In this document: in pieces, positions 18,663 through 27,951 of the stretch
How positions within the stretch are numbered: position 1 is the stretch's first letter
Layout: the number at the start of each line of letters is the position of its first letter
NCBI GenBank assembly: GCA_024809215.1
Contig: JANUBW010000001.1
Location: 1 to 64,000, forward strand
Direction of reading: 5' to 3'
Length of the DNA stretch: 64,000 nt
From: Niastella sp. OAS944
GTDB lineage: Bacteria > Bacteroidota > Bacteroidia > Chitinophagales > Chitinophagaceae
Position numbers and translations under genes: made by a program
The notes under the pieces: model-generated
What the model saw: only the letters and a program-made list of their open reading frames with translations
What the model was told of the DNA's origin: nothing
The model's database searches: none

Positions 18663-20138
18663 TTAGTACCCGGTATTGTTAGGTTCAAGGTTCGGGTTCT
18701 TTTGTATTTCAACCGCGGCTATAGGATACAGATCATGAAAAGGCTGAATATTGCCTGCTACATATGGATCGTCGGTAGCTGCTGCCGTTTTTACCGAAGA
18801 CACCAGCCTGCCCCACCGTATTAGATCGAGCCGGCGCTGCCCTTCACCATAAAATTCAATAGCACGCTCTTTGAATAAATACTCCTTCATATCGGCTTTA
18901 GAAAGGCTGGCACCCAATACGCCGCTTGCACCAAAGGAACGTTTACGTATTTCATTTACTGCCAACAATGCCGTAACAGCATCATCGTTCTCGTTAGCCG
19001 CTTCTGCCAGCATCAACCAAACATCGGCATAACGGAACACATACATATCCAACCCACCATCTGCATCGGCTGTCGTTGCAAGGCGCCAGAATTTGGGGCC
19101 CGACCAGGTAGTGATCTTTTCTACCGGATCAACCTGAAAGGTTTGGTTGTTATAACCGGTAGCAACAATAGAAGCCCTGCGTTTATCATTGGGTTCAATA
19201 TAATTAAGAAAAGTAGTGTAAGGAATATATGTACCATACCATGAGCGTGCGCTAAACGGCGACACACCCACCTGCTTTTCGGGCTGGTACCAGCAATGAT
19301 GGTCCTGGCCATTTAATACAGGCTCAAAGTCAACCTCAAATATTATTTCAGTACCGGTCATTTCATTGGCCTCGGTAAAAATATCAGCATAGTTGGTTTG
19401 TAAAGTATAGGTTTTTGAACTGATTATTTCCTGGGCTTTTTTCTGCGCCTGGTCCCATTGCTTTAACCACAACATGGTTTTCACCATCAACGTTTGCACC
19501 GCTCCTTTAGTAGCGCGACCTACATCGGCGCCGGTAAACTTAGCGGGTAATACAGCTTCGGCTTCTTTTAAACTTTCCAGTATATTTTTCCTGATCTCTT
19601 CTGCCGGCATGCGGCCAAGCATTTGCGTAGCCTCAATACTGTAATTGGTTTCGTCGTAATACACCGCATTGCCAAACAAACCGGTGAGGTAATAATAATA
19701 GAGCGATCGTAAGAATTTAGCTTCGGCTACCACCCGTTTCTTTATTGTTTCACCAACGCCGGTTGAAGCGCCTACTTTATCGATGACCAGGTTGGCATTA
19801 CTTATTCCTTTGTACAGGTTGGTCCAAATGGCTTGCGTATAACCCGGACTGAAAGAGGTAAGTGTATAATTCTGCTCGGGATCGCTGGCCCTTTTACGCG
19901 CACGGAAAACATCGGTGCCTTCATCGAGGGCGCGCCACAAACTGCTTTTAAAACCACCGGATGTATTTAACCAGGAATACACACCGTTCACACCCAGGAT
20001 GGCTTCATTATCATTGCTATAAAAATTATCGGCTGTGATCTTATTCTTCGGGTCTTCCTGTAACTGCTTATCACATGCAGTAAATAACGGAAGCAGTAAC
20101 AAAAAGAAACATATCTTTTTCATCTGTATATTTTTCAT
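18663..20138 (-). CDS. SusD/RagB-type nutrient-binding lipoprotein (locus 3)
   Basis: This is a SusD lipoprotein of standard length (491 residues). The signal peptide ends in FTAC (Cys about 22), followed by DKQLQEDPKNKIT. Family blocks are AEAKFLRSLYYYYLTGLFGNAVY (about 138-160) and, near the C-terminus, DVWLMLAEAANEN and EFYGEGQRRLDLIRWGRL. It lies 20 bases after susC-3 and is followed by a terminator, so it ends the unit. ATG at 20123 is an alternative start. Confidence 0.95.
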   Translation of the reverse strand: MKNIQMKKICFFLLLLPLFTACDKQLQEDPKNKITADNFYSNDNEAILGVNGVYSWLNTSGGFKSSLWRALDEGTDVFRARKRASDPEQNYTLTSFSPGYTQAIWTNLYKGISNANLVIDKVGASTGVGETIKKRVVAEAKFLRSLYYYYLTGLFGNAVYYDETNYSIEATQMLGRMPAEEIRKNILESLKEAEAVLPAKFTGADVGRATKGAVQTLMVKTMLWLKQWDQAQKKAQEIISSKTYTLQTNYADIFTEANEMTGTEIIFEVDFEPVLNGQDHHCWYQPEKQVGVSPFSARSWYGTYIPYTTFLNYIEPNDKRRASIVATGYNNQTFQVDPVEKITTWSGPKFWRLATTADADGGLDMYVFRYADVWLMLAEAANENDDAVTALLAVNEIRKRSFGASGVLGASLSKADMKEYLFKERAIEFYGEGQRRLDLIRWGRLVSSVKTAAATDDPYVAGNIQPFHDLYPIAAVEIQKNPNLEPNNTGY

Positions 20139-20157
20139 TACAGGCTGTTATTAATAT

Positions 20158-23100
20158 TTATAAATTAAACTTTACCCCGCCAACATATGCACGGTTCTGT
20201 GGATAGTTGGTTGCATCGAACCCACGCACCACATTATCTCTTCCATACGCATTGCTTTCCGGATCGTAATAAGGATAACTGGTTATCACAAACAGGTTCG
20301 AGGCCGATACATACAGGTTAATATTCTGGATCCACCTGGCTTTTATTACACGGCCCGGCAGGTTATATGCAAGGGTTAACGATTTTAACCGCAGGTGTGA
20401 ACCATCATATACCCACCGGGTATTGGGCACATATCCGTTACGCGAAAACGTAGGGATCTCCGAATCGGGATTTTTAGGCGACCAGCGATTTACCATGGTC
20501 TTGTATTGGTTCGACAACAGATCGCCTGAATTATAAAATGCATCGGCAATGTTCATGATCTGGTTGCCCGAAGAAAAGGATACATAAAGATCAAGACTAA
20601 ACCTGGCATATGACAATGAGTTGGAAAAACCGCCAAAGAAATCGGGGTTTGAATTACCGATCACTCCGTAATCATCAACGCTTAAAACGCCGTCTTCTTT
20701 ACTGTCTACATACAGTGCTTCACCCAGCCGTGGCGTTGCATTAACGCCTACCGCGCCTTTTACCGGGGCTAGCGTTTTACGGGTGCCATAATAAGTAGCG
20801 CCCCAAAAGGTGCCCACAGGATCGCCCACGGTTAACCGGCTTACGTTACCCGCATAGCTGATGTTTTTTGTAAGAATATAATCTACCCCACCCAGGTCGA
20901 GCACCTTGTTCTTATTGGCCGCAATATTGAAGGAGGAGGTCCAGGAGAATTTTTTATTCTTTATGTTCACTGAGTTGATCAGCAACTCAACACCCGAGTT
21001 ACGGATAGAACCAATATTTGTTCTGAGTGAAGAATAACCGGTTTGTTCTGCCAGTTGTTTATTGTTCAGCAGGTTGTCGGTACGTTTAGTATAAATGTCA
21101 ACTTCAAAGTTAAGGCGGTTCCTGAAGAGGCCCACTTCAATGCCCACATCGTACTGGCCGGTGGTTTCCCATTTAAGGTCGGGGTTACCATAGTTGCTGT
21201 GAATATAACCCAGGGTATTGCTATTAGCGCCAAAAATATAACGCGATTGGGCAAGTGTGGTTAATGAACCATAGGATGGAATGGCCTGGTTACCAACCCG
21301 GCCATAACTGGCCCTTAATTTAAGATTTGAAATAAATGTGATGTTCTTCATAAACGGTTCTTCTATAGCGCGCCAGGCAAAAGCTACTGCCGGAAAAAAG
21401 GCATACTTGTTATTGGCGGCAAATCTTGAAGAACCATCTACACGGCCGGTTAAGGTAACCAGGTATTTGCTTTTATACCCATAATTCATACGGCCCAGGT
21501 ACGATACAATGGCGTAATCGGTAAGGTCGGAACCAATGGCAAAGGTAGTTTGATCGGTTCCGTTCAGATTATTGTATTCCATAACATCGGTGGGGTACTT
21601 CGACCCGCTGGCATTCACCGATTCAGTGTACGCATATTGATAGGTCATACCAGCCAGTGCATTAAGGTTATGCGCTTTCCACTGTTTGTTATAGGAAACC
21701 GTATTTTCAATCAGGTACATGATCTCCTGACTCGATGATACCCTGGCAACGCCCCCACCGTTATTGGCTTTGGCAACAGGCAGCTGGCCCGATTCGTAGC
21801 GATTGTTCTTTATAAAGTTCAACTGACTGCCAAAGGATGATTTGATACTCAACCCGGCAACCGGTTTAAAATTAAGGGTAAGATTACCTAACAGGTTGTT
21901 CCTTCTAATTGGGTTGGTAACATACGTGGCCTGCGCCAACGGATGGTTAAGGTTACCTGAGCTATATTCCCTTTTCAAAGCAAAGGTGCCATCTGGTTTA
22001 TATACCGGCATAGAAGGCGCAACCCCTAAAGCTGAAGAATAATAATCGAGCCCCCCCAATGATACCGGGTTATTATCAGTTCGTGAAGTGGCAATATTCA
22101 TGGTAGAACTCACTTCCAGCATTTTGTTTACCTGGCGCGTGAGGTTGGCGCGAAACTGGTATCTTTTAAAACCGGAATTCATTATAATACCTTCCTGGTC
22201 GGTGACGTTAGCCGATAGCAGGTAATTCGATTTCTGATCGCCGCCTGAGATCTGTGCTGAGATATTCGACTGACGGGCCTTGTTACGGGTAATTTCCTTT
22301 TGCCAGTCGGTATTGGCCACCGTATCTAAATTGGTATAAAAAACAGGTTTACCTTCAGACTGTAATTGCTCATTCACCAGTTCGGCATATTCACGCCCAT
22401 TCATCATGTCAATGAACTTTGGCAATTCCTGAAAGCCGGTATAAGCGTTCAGTGCAATTTTATCTTTACCGGTTTTACCCCTTTTAGTTGTGATGAGTAT
22501 AACGCCATTAGACCCGCGCGCACCATATATAGCGGTTGAAGAAGCGTCCTTAAGGATGTCGATCGACTGTACATCATCGGGGTTAAGCAGGTTGGCATTG
22601 AAATCGTCACCGGCAATGATACCATCAATTACATACAAAGGCTCGTTGCTGGCGCTGAGTGAATTACCACCTCTGATGCGAATGGTAGTACCATCGCCGG
22701 GCTGACCGCTGATGCTGCTTACCTGTAAACCCGGGGCCTTACCCTGCAACATTTGATCAATGGTTACAATGGGTACATTCTCCAACGCATCTGACTTAAT
22801 GGAGGAAACGGAACCGGTGAGGTCTTTGCGGGCCACTTCGCCATAACCAACAATAACCACCTCGCCCATTGATTTATCTTCATTCACCAGTTGTACATTT
22901 ACTATCAGCTGGCGGCCGAGTGGTAATACCTGTGTTGTATAACCTATATAAGAAAACTCCAGCATACCTTTACCTTCAGGCACCTTTATGAGGTAGGAAC
23001 CATCGCCTGCTGTTGCAGTTGCCAGCGGCGAGCCTTTTAAACGAACGGTTACCCCAACCAGGGGTTCGCCCCTACTATCTGTTACTACGCCTTTAATAGT

Positions 23101-23490
23101 ACTATCGGCAACCGGTGGCATGGTAACCGGCGTTTCTTTTTTGGTATCGGGTTGTTTTTCCTTTTCTCTTATGATAACCGTTTTATCGGTCACTACATAT
23201 GAATACGGCTGATCTTTCAGGATCAGCGAAAGCACGTGATCGATAGATGCTTTATTTACAGAGGCCGTTACTTTGATATTATTGATAGCGTTCCCTTTGT
23301 AAAAAAAATCGAACCCGCTTTGTTGTTTTATAATATTGAAAACCTTTTTTATAGGTGCGTTCTTTTCAGAGAAGGTGATCGCCTGGGCATTAGCGCCGGC
23401 TATGGCCAGCATACCTGTCAATAACAACAGGAGCTTAACAGTGCAAAACCGCCGTAGAAAGGGCATTTTCATTCCTTGGCTTAAATACAT
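20158..23490 (-). CDS. SusC-type TonB-dependent transducer with N-terminal STN domain (locus 3)
   Basis: This is an outer-membrane transporter that can also signal. It has a signal peptide (about 1-36), an STN (secretin/TonB short N-terminal) domain at about 37-110 (ITFSEKNAPIKKVFNIIKQQSGFDFFY), a carboxypeptidase-D-like domain (about 130-205), TonB box EVVIVGYGE, a plug with SIDILKDASSTAIYGARGSNG (about 305-325) and a barrel. In this family the STN domain contacts a FecR-type anti-sigma factor, and fecR and an ECF sigma gene lie directly upstream. Substrate is unknown. ATG at 23472 is an alternative start. Confidence 0.97.
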   Translation of the reverse strand: MYLSQGMKMPFLRRFCTVKLLLLLTGMLAIAGANAQAITFSEKNAPIKKVFNIIKQQSGFDFFYKGNAINNIKVTASVNKASIDHVLSLILKDQPYSYVVTDKTVIIREKEKQPDTKKETPVTMPPVADSTIKGVVTDSRGEPLVGVTVRLKGSPLATATAGDGSYLIKVPEGKGMLEFSYIGYTTQVLPLGRQLIVNVQLVNEDKSMGEVVIVGYGEVARKDLTGSVSSIKSDALENVPIVTIDQMLQGKAPGLQVSSISGQPGDGTTIRIRGGNSLSASNEPLYVIDGIIAGDDFNANLLNPDDVQSIDILKDASSTAIYGARGSNGVILITTKRGKTGKDKIALNAYTGFQELPKFIDMMNGREYAELVNEQLQSEGKPVFYTNLDTVANTDWQKEITRNKARQSNISAQISGGDQKSNYLLSANVTDQEGIIMNSGFKRYQFRANLTRQVNKMLEVSSTMNIATSRTDNNPVSLGGLDYYSSALGVAPSMPVYKPDGTFALKREYSSGNLNHPLAQATYVTNPIRRNNLLGNLTLNFKPVAGLSIKSSFGSQLNFIKNNRYESGQLPVAKANNGGGVARVSSSQEIMYLIENTVSYNKQWKAHNLNALAGMTYQYAYTESVNASGSKYPTDVMEYNNLNGTDQTTFAIGSDLTDYAIVSYLGRMNYGYKSKYLVTLTGRVDGSSRFAANNKYAFFPAVAFAWRAIEEPFMKNITFISNLKLRASYGRVGNQAIPSYGSLTTLAQSRYIFGANSNTLGYIHSNYGNPDLKWETTGQYDVGIEVGLFRNRLNFEVDIYTKRTDNLLNNKQLAEQTGYSSLRTNIGSIRNSGVELLINSVNIKNKKFSWTSSFNIAANKNKVLDLGGVDYILTKNISYAGNVSRLTVGDPVGTFWGATYYGTRKTLAPVKGAVGVNATPRLGEALYVDSKEDGVLSVDDYGVIGNSNPDFFGGFSNSLSYARFSLDLYVSFSSGNQIMNIADAFYNSGDLLSNQYKTMVNRWSPKNPDSEIPTFSRNGYVPNTRWVYDGSHLRLKSLTLAYNLPGRVIKARWIQNINLYVSASNLFVITSYPYYDPESNAYGRDNVVRGFDATNYPQNRAYVGGVKFNL

Positions 23491-23560
23491 ACTTTTGCGA
23501 AGTTTAGGTGATGAGAGATAATTTTCGTTAATCGCGTATTTTTTCTAATTACCTATTTTG

Positions 23561-23584
23561 CCGGGAGTGTTCGAGCACTTCCGG
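23561..23584. other. Hairpin in the susC-3 leader/fecR tail region
   Basis: CCGGGAGTG, loop and CACTTCCGG form an imperfect stem. On the plus strand it is followed by TTTTTATTT and on the minus strand by CAAAATAGG. All genes here run on the minus strand, so it is more likely a leader or mRNA-processing structure than a terminator. Confidence 0.5.
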
Positions 23585-23665
23585 TTTTTATTTGGTATAA
23601 AGTATCATCATGTTACCATGTATGCTCCTCCTTGTTTTGGTTAATAATATGGCAGTTGTCATTCA

Positions 23666-24787
23666 TTAAGGCAATACGATGAGCTTGCGGCCTTCAACCC
23701 TGAAATGCACCCCGCCCAGTTCCAGAATACGCAACAGCCGGGTGAGATCAGATCTGCGGCTGATGGAACCAAACACCACATCGTCTTTTACCCCTGGTTC
23801 ATATATAACTTCAACATCGTACCAGCGACTGATCTGCCGCATAAGGGTACGCATATCGATGCTATCGAATTTGAACAGGCCGTCTTTCCAGGCGGTTACC
23901 ATTGTCACATCTACATATGCACTGTTATATACATTTTTCTCTTTGGCTATATAGCCCTGTTGACCGGGCTTCAACAATATTGATCCTACCGGCGCCGTAA
24001 GTTTTACCGCGCCTTCGAGTAAAGTTGTTCTTACTGTTTGTTCATCTTTATAAGCCATTATATTAAAGTGGGTACCCAATACTTCTACCTGTTGACCATT
24101 AACCGATACCCTGAATGGACTTTTGCTATTATGAGCTATTTCGAAGTACGCTTCGCCATCGAGATAAACTGTACGCTCTGTTGCTGAGAACCGGGTGGGA
24201 AAACGCAGTGCAGTAGCGGCATTCAGCCACACCTTTGAACCGTCGGGCAATGCTACCTGGTATTGTCCGCCCCTGGGTGTTTCAATAGTATTGAAGGAAA
24301 TTTCATCGCCGGGCCCGGCTTCGTCGATGGTATATAATAGTTGTCCATCGGCCTGTTTGGTAATAGTTATACCGGCTTGTTTGGCAATTTGGCCGTTACC
24401 GGCATCGGTTAAACTTATCTTTTGACCATTGCCCAGCGTAAGTATTGCCTTATTGCTGCCGGGTACGATTGTGGTATTTGTAGCCAGTTGCTCACCAGCC
24501 TTTGCCGGAGCCGTTTTTTGGAAGTAATAATATAAAGATGCGCCCAGGGTTAACAACAGTGCAGCAGCGGCCGTCATGCGCAACCAGGGAATGCGGCGTT
24601 GTTGGCGGTGCACGGGTAATGACTGCCATACCTTCGCCAGGTGTTCTTCGCGAACATGGGGAGGAATTTCGGTCCGGTCGTTGGCTTCATAGGTAAGGTA
24701 CCAGCTTTCGAGCAACGCCTTTTCTTCATCGGTGCAGGTGCCTTCCCGGTATTTTTTTAATAGTTCCTGTATGTTGTTAGGGTGCAT
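23666..24787 (-). CDS. FecR-type anti-sigma factor
   Basis: This is an inner-membrane anti-sigma regulator of the FecR family. A short cytoplasmic N-terminal part (about 1-65) would bind the sigma factor. A single membrane helix follows (about 70-88), then a FecR domain (about 160-260, with TPRGGQYQVALPDGSKVWLN and TVYLDGEAYFEIAH) and a DUF4974-like STN-contacting tail (about 300-373). It is placed between the ECF sigma gene (79 bases upstream) and the STN-carrying susC (175 bases downstream), the normal order of such cell-surface signalling systems. Confidence 0.95.
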   Translation of the reverse strand: MHPNNIQELLKKYREGTCTDEEKALLESWYLTYEANDRTEIPPHVREEHLAKVWQSLPVHRQQRRIPWLRMTAAAALLLTLGASLYYYFQKTAPAKAGEQLATNTTIVPGSNKAILTLGNGQKISLTDAGNGQIAKQAGITITKQADGQLLYTIDEAGPGDEISFNTIETPRGGQYQVALPDGSKVWLNAATALRFPTRFSATERTVYLDGEAYFEIAHNSKSPFRVSVNGQQVEVLGTHFNIMAYKDEQTVRTTLLEGAVKLTAPVGSILLKPGQQGYIAKEKNVYNSAYVDVTMVTAWKDGLFKFDSIDMRTLMRQISRWYDVEVIYEPGVKDDVVFGSISRRSDLTRLLRILELGGVHFRVEGRKLIVLP

Positions 24788-24866
24788 ATATTGGTTTAAT
24801 GATTTCCTTATATATGCTAAGACAGGCAGTGAAGAGGTAAACAGGTAGAGGTTATAAAAAAATAAT

Positions 24867-25442
24867 TTACCGCAGTATAAAAAGCAGGAAAATAAAAGAG
24901 CCCAGGCGCACGCGCAATATCCTCAGCGCATTGGTTACCTGTTTCGCAACCGTTTGTTCTGAAATGGAAAGCTGTTCGGCGATCTGTTGGTGCGAGAGAT
25001 GTTCTTTTCTGCTCAATAAAAAAACTTCGCGCATTTTGGGTGGCAGCGCATCTATTTCTTTTTGAATAAGGGCCGAAAATTCTTTTTCCCTGATGGCGAG
25101 CTCGGTGGTGTAGTCGCCTTCCTGTATATATTGTTGAATTGAAGCAATGTACCTATGCTCCACTTCTTTGTGAGAAAGCAGGTTCAGGATGCGATTCCTG
25201 ATACCGGTATATAAATAACCCGATAAGTTGGTGGCTACATTGATCTCTGTACGTTTGTTCCAAAGGTGGGTAAACAATTCCTGCAGAACATCTTTCACTT
25301 CCTCAGCATCGCCCAGTTTCTTATAGGCGTGATCATACAACAGGTTTTTATACCGGTCATAAATAACAGTGTATGCTTCCTTATCGCCCTGTTTAAGCAG
25401 GGTGAGCAAAGTTTGGTCGGTATAACTTTGATAGGCGTGCAT
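24867..25442 (-). CDS. ECF RNA polymerase sigma factor
   Basis: This is an extracytoplasmic-function sigma factor with region 2 (about residues 8-80, YDRYKNLLYDHAYKKLGDAEEVKDVLQELFTHLW) and region 4 (about 120-180, LPPKMREVFLLSRKEHLSHQQIAEQLSISEQTVAKQV). It is expected to switch on the neighbouring susCD-3 genes when FecR releases it. The frame is open upstream to 25508, but those residues look like read-through (hydrophobic, outside the fold). ATG at 25442 gives 191 residues starting MHAYQSYTDQ, the usual size. A -7-like element sits only seven bases above this ATG. Confidence 0.93.
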   Translation of the reverse strand: MHAYQSYTDQTLLTLLKQGDKEAYTVIYDRYKNLLYDHAYKKLGDAEEVKDVLQELFTHLWNKRTEINVATNLSGYLYTGIRNRILNLLSHKEVEHRYIASIQQYIQEGDYTTELAIREKEFSALIQKEIDALPPKMREVFLLSRKEHLSHQQIAEQLSISEQTVAKQVTNALRILRVRLGSFIFLLFILR

Positions 25443-25448
25443 CTGCAA

Positions 25449-25456
25449 CAAATATA
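25449..25456 (-). promoter_or_regulatory. Candidate -7 element for the sigma gene
   Basis: TATATTTG on the minus strand fits TAnnTTTG and ends seven bases before the ATG, which would give a leaderless or nearly leaderless mRNA. No -33 TTTG was found at the proper distance, so support is weak. Confidence 0.35.
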
Positions 25457-25525
25457 AAATAAATAGCCATGTTACTGTTTTTATTAACCTAATGGTAATA
25501 AAAGCCATCTTAAGGTGACATACGG

Positions 25526-25533
25526 TATATTTG
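25526..25533 (+). promoter_or_regulatory. Candidate -7 element for rlpA
   Basis: TATATTTG on the plus strand fits the -7 consensus and lies 29 bases before the rlpA ATG. A matching -33 element is not clear. Confidence 0.45.
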
Positions 25534-25561
25534 CAGCTTATTCTATTTAAAACCTCTGAAA

Positions 25562-25927
25562 ATGGATATCCGCCATTCTATTATTGCAATAAGTGCAATC
25601 GTTTGTTTTTCTTCCTGCGCACGTAAAATAACCGAAAGCGGCAAAGGCTCTTATTATGCCGATAAATTTCAGGGCCGGCCCACCGCCAGCGGCGCCAAAT
25701 TCGACCAGCATAAAATGACAGCCGCGCACAAAACACTTCCTTTTGGTACTCAGGTAAAAGTGGTGAACCTGGCCAATGGCCGTTCGGTAAAAGTTACCAT
25801 CAATGACCGGGGCCCGTTTGTAGCCGGCCGTATTATAGACGTTTCAAGAAAAGCGGCAGAAAAACTGGGCATTACCCAAACCGGGGTGGCCAATGTGCAG
25901 ATCAAATACAAGAAGAAGAAGAATTAA
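25562..25927 (+). CDS. rlpA: RlpA-like septal ring lytic transglycosylase/endolytic lipoprotein
   Basis: This is a small lipoprotein (lipobox FSSC, Cys about 19) made almost wholly of the RlpA double-psi beta-barrel domain. The family pattern is complete: GKGSYYADKFQGRPTASGAKFD (about 28-49), MTAAHKTLPFGTQVKVVNL, and INDRGPFVAGRIIDVSRKAA with the conserved catalytic-type Asp in NDRGPF. RlpA proteins cleave or bind naked glycan strands of peptidoglycan. The protein lacks the SPOR domain of longer RlpA forms. It stands alone, divergent from the sigma gene. Confidence 0.93.
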   Translation: MDIRHSIIAISAIVCFSSCARKITESGKGSYYADKFQGRPTASGAKFDQHKMTAAHKTLPFGTQVKVVNLANGRSVKVTINDRGPFVAGRIIDVSRKAAEKLGITQTGVANVQIKYKKKKN

Positions 25928-25932
25928 TAAAG

Positions 25933-25960
25933 CCAATTGGCAATAAGCAATTGGCAATTA
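25933..25960. repeat. Short direct word repeat after rlpA
   Basis: The word CAATTGGCAAT occurs twice in 28 bases. It resembles in style the other junction repeats of this window. Confidence 0.6.
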
Positions 25961-26126
25961 TCCGCGCGGCTCACTCAAAAATAATTGCAAGGTTCACACT
26001 TAAGCGAGGCTACTTTTCCTGATATAATTAATTCTCAGCCCATACCGTGATCTGTAATATGAAGTGTCTAAATTACATCGAATAAACAGGCTCGTTATCA
26101 CCTGTAATAAATAACTATTTTCTGCT

Positions 26127-27485
26127 ATGCGAATAAGCTTTATGCTATTGCTGTTTTCTATAGTACTACATGCTAACGCTCAGGTTGAGGTACACGGAAC
26201 GGCAAAGAACTACAAAGACTCCGTATTTTATATAACCGAAAACGGCGGCTTCCATAATTTAACTATGGCATGGCGCGACAACAGGGTAAAAGTTACAATT
26301 GATAAAAACGGTAATTTTAAAGCATCTGTTCCTGAAGAGGCCATTGGACAATGGTCCATTAAAACAGGAAAGAATTCATCACAGTCATTTGACCTGGTAA
26401 AAGGTCATACACTGGAGCTGACAGCAGATTTTTCAAAAGAAAAGCCTTTACAGGCTATTGGAAAAAACGCAGCTGATTTTAATTATTCTTTATTTATCAA
26501 TGAAAAGGTTAACCAATATAATCAGGAAGAAAACCACCAGCAAAAAAGCAAACCGGAAAATTTCGATTCTGTGCTGGCCCGCAGGAAAGCGTTTTTGAAT
26601 TTTAAAATGACATTATTAGCAGAATACAGGCGTGATCACCACATGTCTAATGATTACTACAGATGGCTGAGCGCTAAATATACATACGAGCCCTTTGAAA
26701 GAATGGTAGTTGAAAATATAAAAACTGACTCCATAGATGAAGCTACTGTTTCGAAAATTATGGAAAAAGGCTTCAATGATGAATACGCAGCATTGCATAC
26801 AGTTGAGTATAATGACCTCATCGGTTTTTATATAAGAGTTTATCTTAAAAAAAATAGCAAAGGTCCAATAACGCTGAACGACCGGTTTTCGGTGGCAGCA
26901 GATGGCAACCTACTGAAAGGAAATACAAGAGATGTTTATTTAACCAGGTTGCTTGCATCGATGATCAAAGTGCCTGATAGCATTTATAATCCACTATTTA
27001 GTAAGTACGATAAAATAGTTCATAATAAGCAATTGAAACAATCTGTGATCAGTCGCCGATATGATTATACCAGTCCAGCACAGACCTCGGTGCTTAGCAG
27101 TGCGGCTTCACTTGGTGAAATATTTGGGAAATATAAAGGCAAAGTTATTTATGTTGATTTTTGGGCAAGCTGGTGTGTTCCCTGCCGGAACGAAATGCCC
27201 AATTCGGCCGAATTAAAAAAGAATTTAAAAGGAAAGGATATTGTATTTATATACTTAGGTTATAAAGACCAGGAAAAAGCATGGTTAAATGCCCGTGAGC
27301 AATTAGGTGTAGAAGGGGAACATTACTTATTGAATGAAGCACTGATCAGGGAGGCTGACAGTTTGTTTGGGGTCGTAGGTATACCACATTATGCCATCAT
27401 TGACAGGAATGGTAACATTATTAATAAAAAGGCAGGCCGGCCCGGTGCTGTTTACAAACAGTTGCTTAATCTTTTACAACAATGA
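26127..27485 (+). CDS. TlpA/thioredoxin-fold redox protein with N-terminal DUF4369-like region
   Basis: This is an exported thiol-disulfide protein. It has a signal peptide (about 1-18), an N-terminal beta-rich region (about 20-120) like the DUF4369 part of Bacteroidota TlpA proteins, a helical middle and a C-terminal thioredoxin fold (about 325-452). The active site WASWCVPC is at about residues 347-354, followed by RNEMP, and the cis-Pro is in GVVGIPHYAIID. Such proteins reduce or oxidise periplasmic thiols, often for cytochrome maturation, but no such genes lie nearby. It stands alone and converges on the VOC gene. Confidence 0.9.
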   Translation: MRISFMLLLFSIVLHANAQVEVHGTAKNYKDSVFYITENGGFHNLTMAWRDNRVKVTIDKNGNFKASVPEEAIGQWSIKTGKNSSQSFDLVKGHTLELTADFSKEKPLQAIGKNAADFNYSLFINEKVNQYNQEENHQQKSKPENFDSVLARRKAFLNFKMTLLAEYRRDHHMSNDYYRWLSAKYTYEPFERMVVENIKTDSIDEATVSKIMEKGFNDEYAALHTVEYNDLIGFYIRVYLKKNSKGPITLNDRFSVAADGNLLKGNTRDVYLTRLLASMIKVPDSIYNPLFSKYDKIVHNKQLKQSVISRRYDYTSPAQTSVLSSAASLGEIFGKYKGKVIYVDFWASWCVPCRNEMPNSAELKKNLKGKDIVFIYLGYKDQEKAWLNAREQLGVEGEHYLLNEALIREADSLFGVVGIPHYAIIDRNGNIINKKAGRPGAVYKQLLNLLQQ

Positions 27486-27541
27486 AATTAGATCTAAACC
27501 AAATTACCATATCGGTACCCGCCCTGGAAGATCAAATAAGA

Positions 27542-27928
27542 TCACACTTCATAGATCTCAACAGGCAAATTATCGGGATCGCTAAAAAACGTAAATTTTT
27601 TACCGGTAAACTCATCAATTCGAACAGGCTCTACTGTAATATTTTTTGACACCAGATATTCAACAGATTTCTCAATGTCTTTAACGCCAAAGGCAATATG
27701 CCTTAGTCCTGTTGCTTCGGGCCTCGATGGCCTTTGTGGTGGATTGGGGAATGAGAAAAGTTCAATTAAGTATTGACCATTTAATGACAGATCGAGTTTA
27801 TAAGATCCTCTTTCCTTGCGATAAACTTCTTTGTCAATTTTGAAACCTAAGATCTCAGTGTAAAAATGCTTCGACCTATCGTAGTCAGAACAAATTATGG
27901 CTATATGATGTAATCTTTCAATTTTCAT
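27542..27928 (-). CDS. VOC family protein (glyoxalase-like, GloA2/SMU1112c type)
   Basis: This is a single-unit vicinal-oxygen-chelate protein of 128 residues. Two beta-alpha-beta-beta-beta modules are visible, beginning with LHHIAIICSDYDRSKHFYTEILGF and LRHIAFGVKDIEKSVEYL. Candidate metal ligands are the His near residue 8, the Glu in YLIELF, the His in LRHIAF and the Glu near the end (PVEIYEV). The reaction is unknown; lactoylglutathione-lyase-like or dioxygenase-like chemistry is possible. It lies 23 bases upstream of the pseudouridine synthase gene's stop side, on the same strand. Confidence 0.88.
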   Translation of the reverse strand: MKIERLHHIAIICSDYDRSKHFYTEILGFKIDKEVYRKERGSYKLDLSLNGQYLIELFSFPNPPQRPSRPEATGLRHIAFGVKDIEKSVEYLVSKNITVEPVRIDEFTGKKFTFFSDPDNLPVEIYEV

Positions 27929-27951
27929 TTGCTCGCATTTGGTATAGTTAA

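Noticed and set aside
25443..25508. Longer N-terminus of the ECF sigma factor
   Set aside because: The added residues are hydrophobic and outside the sigma fold; the family start fits ATG 25442.
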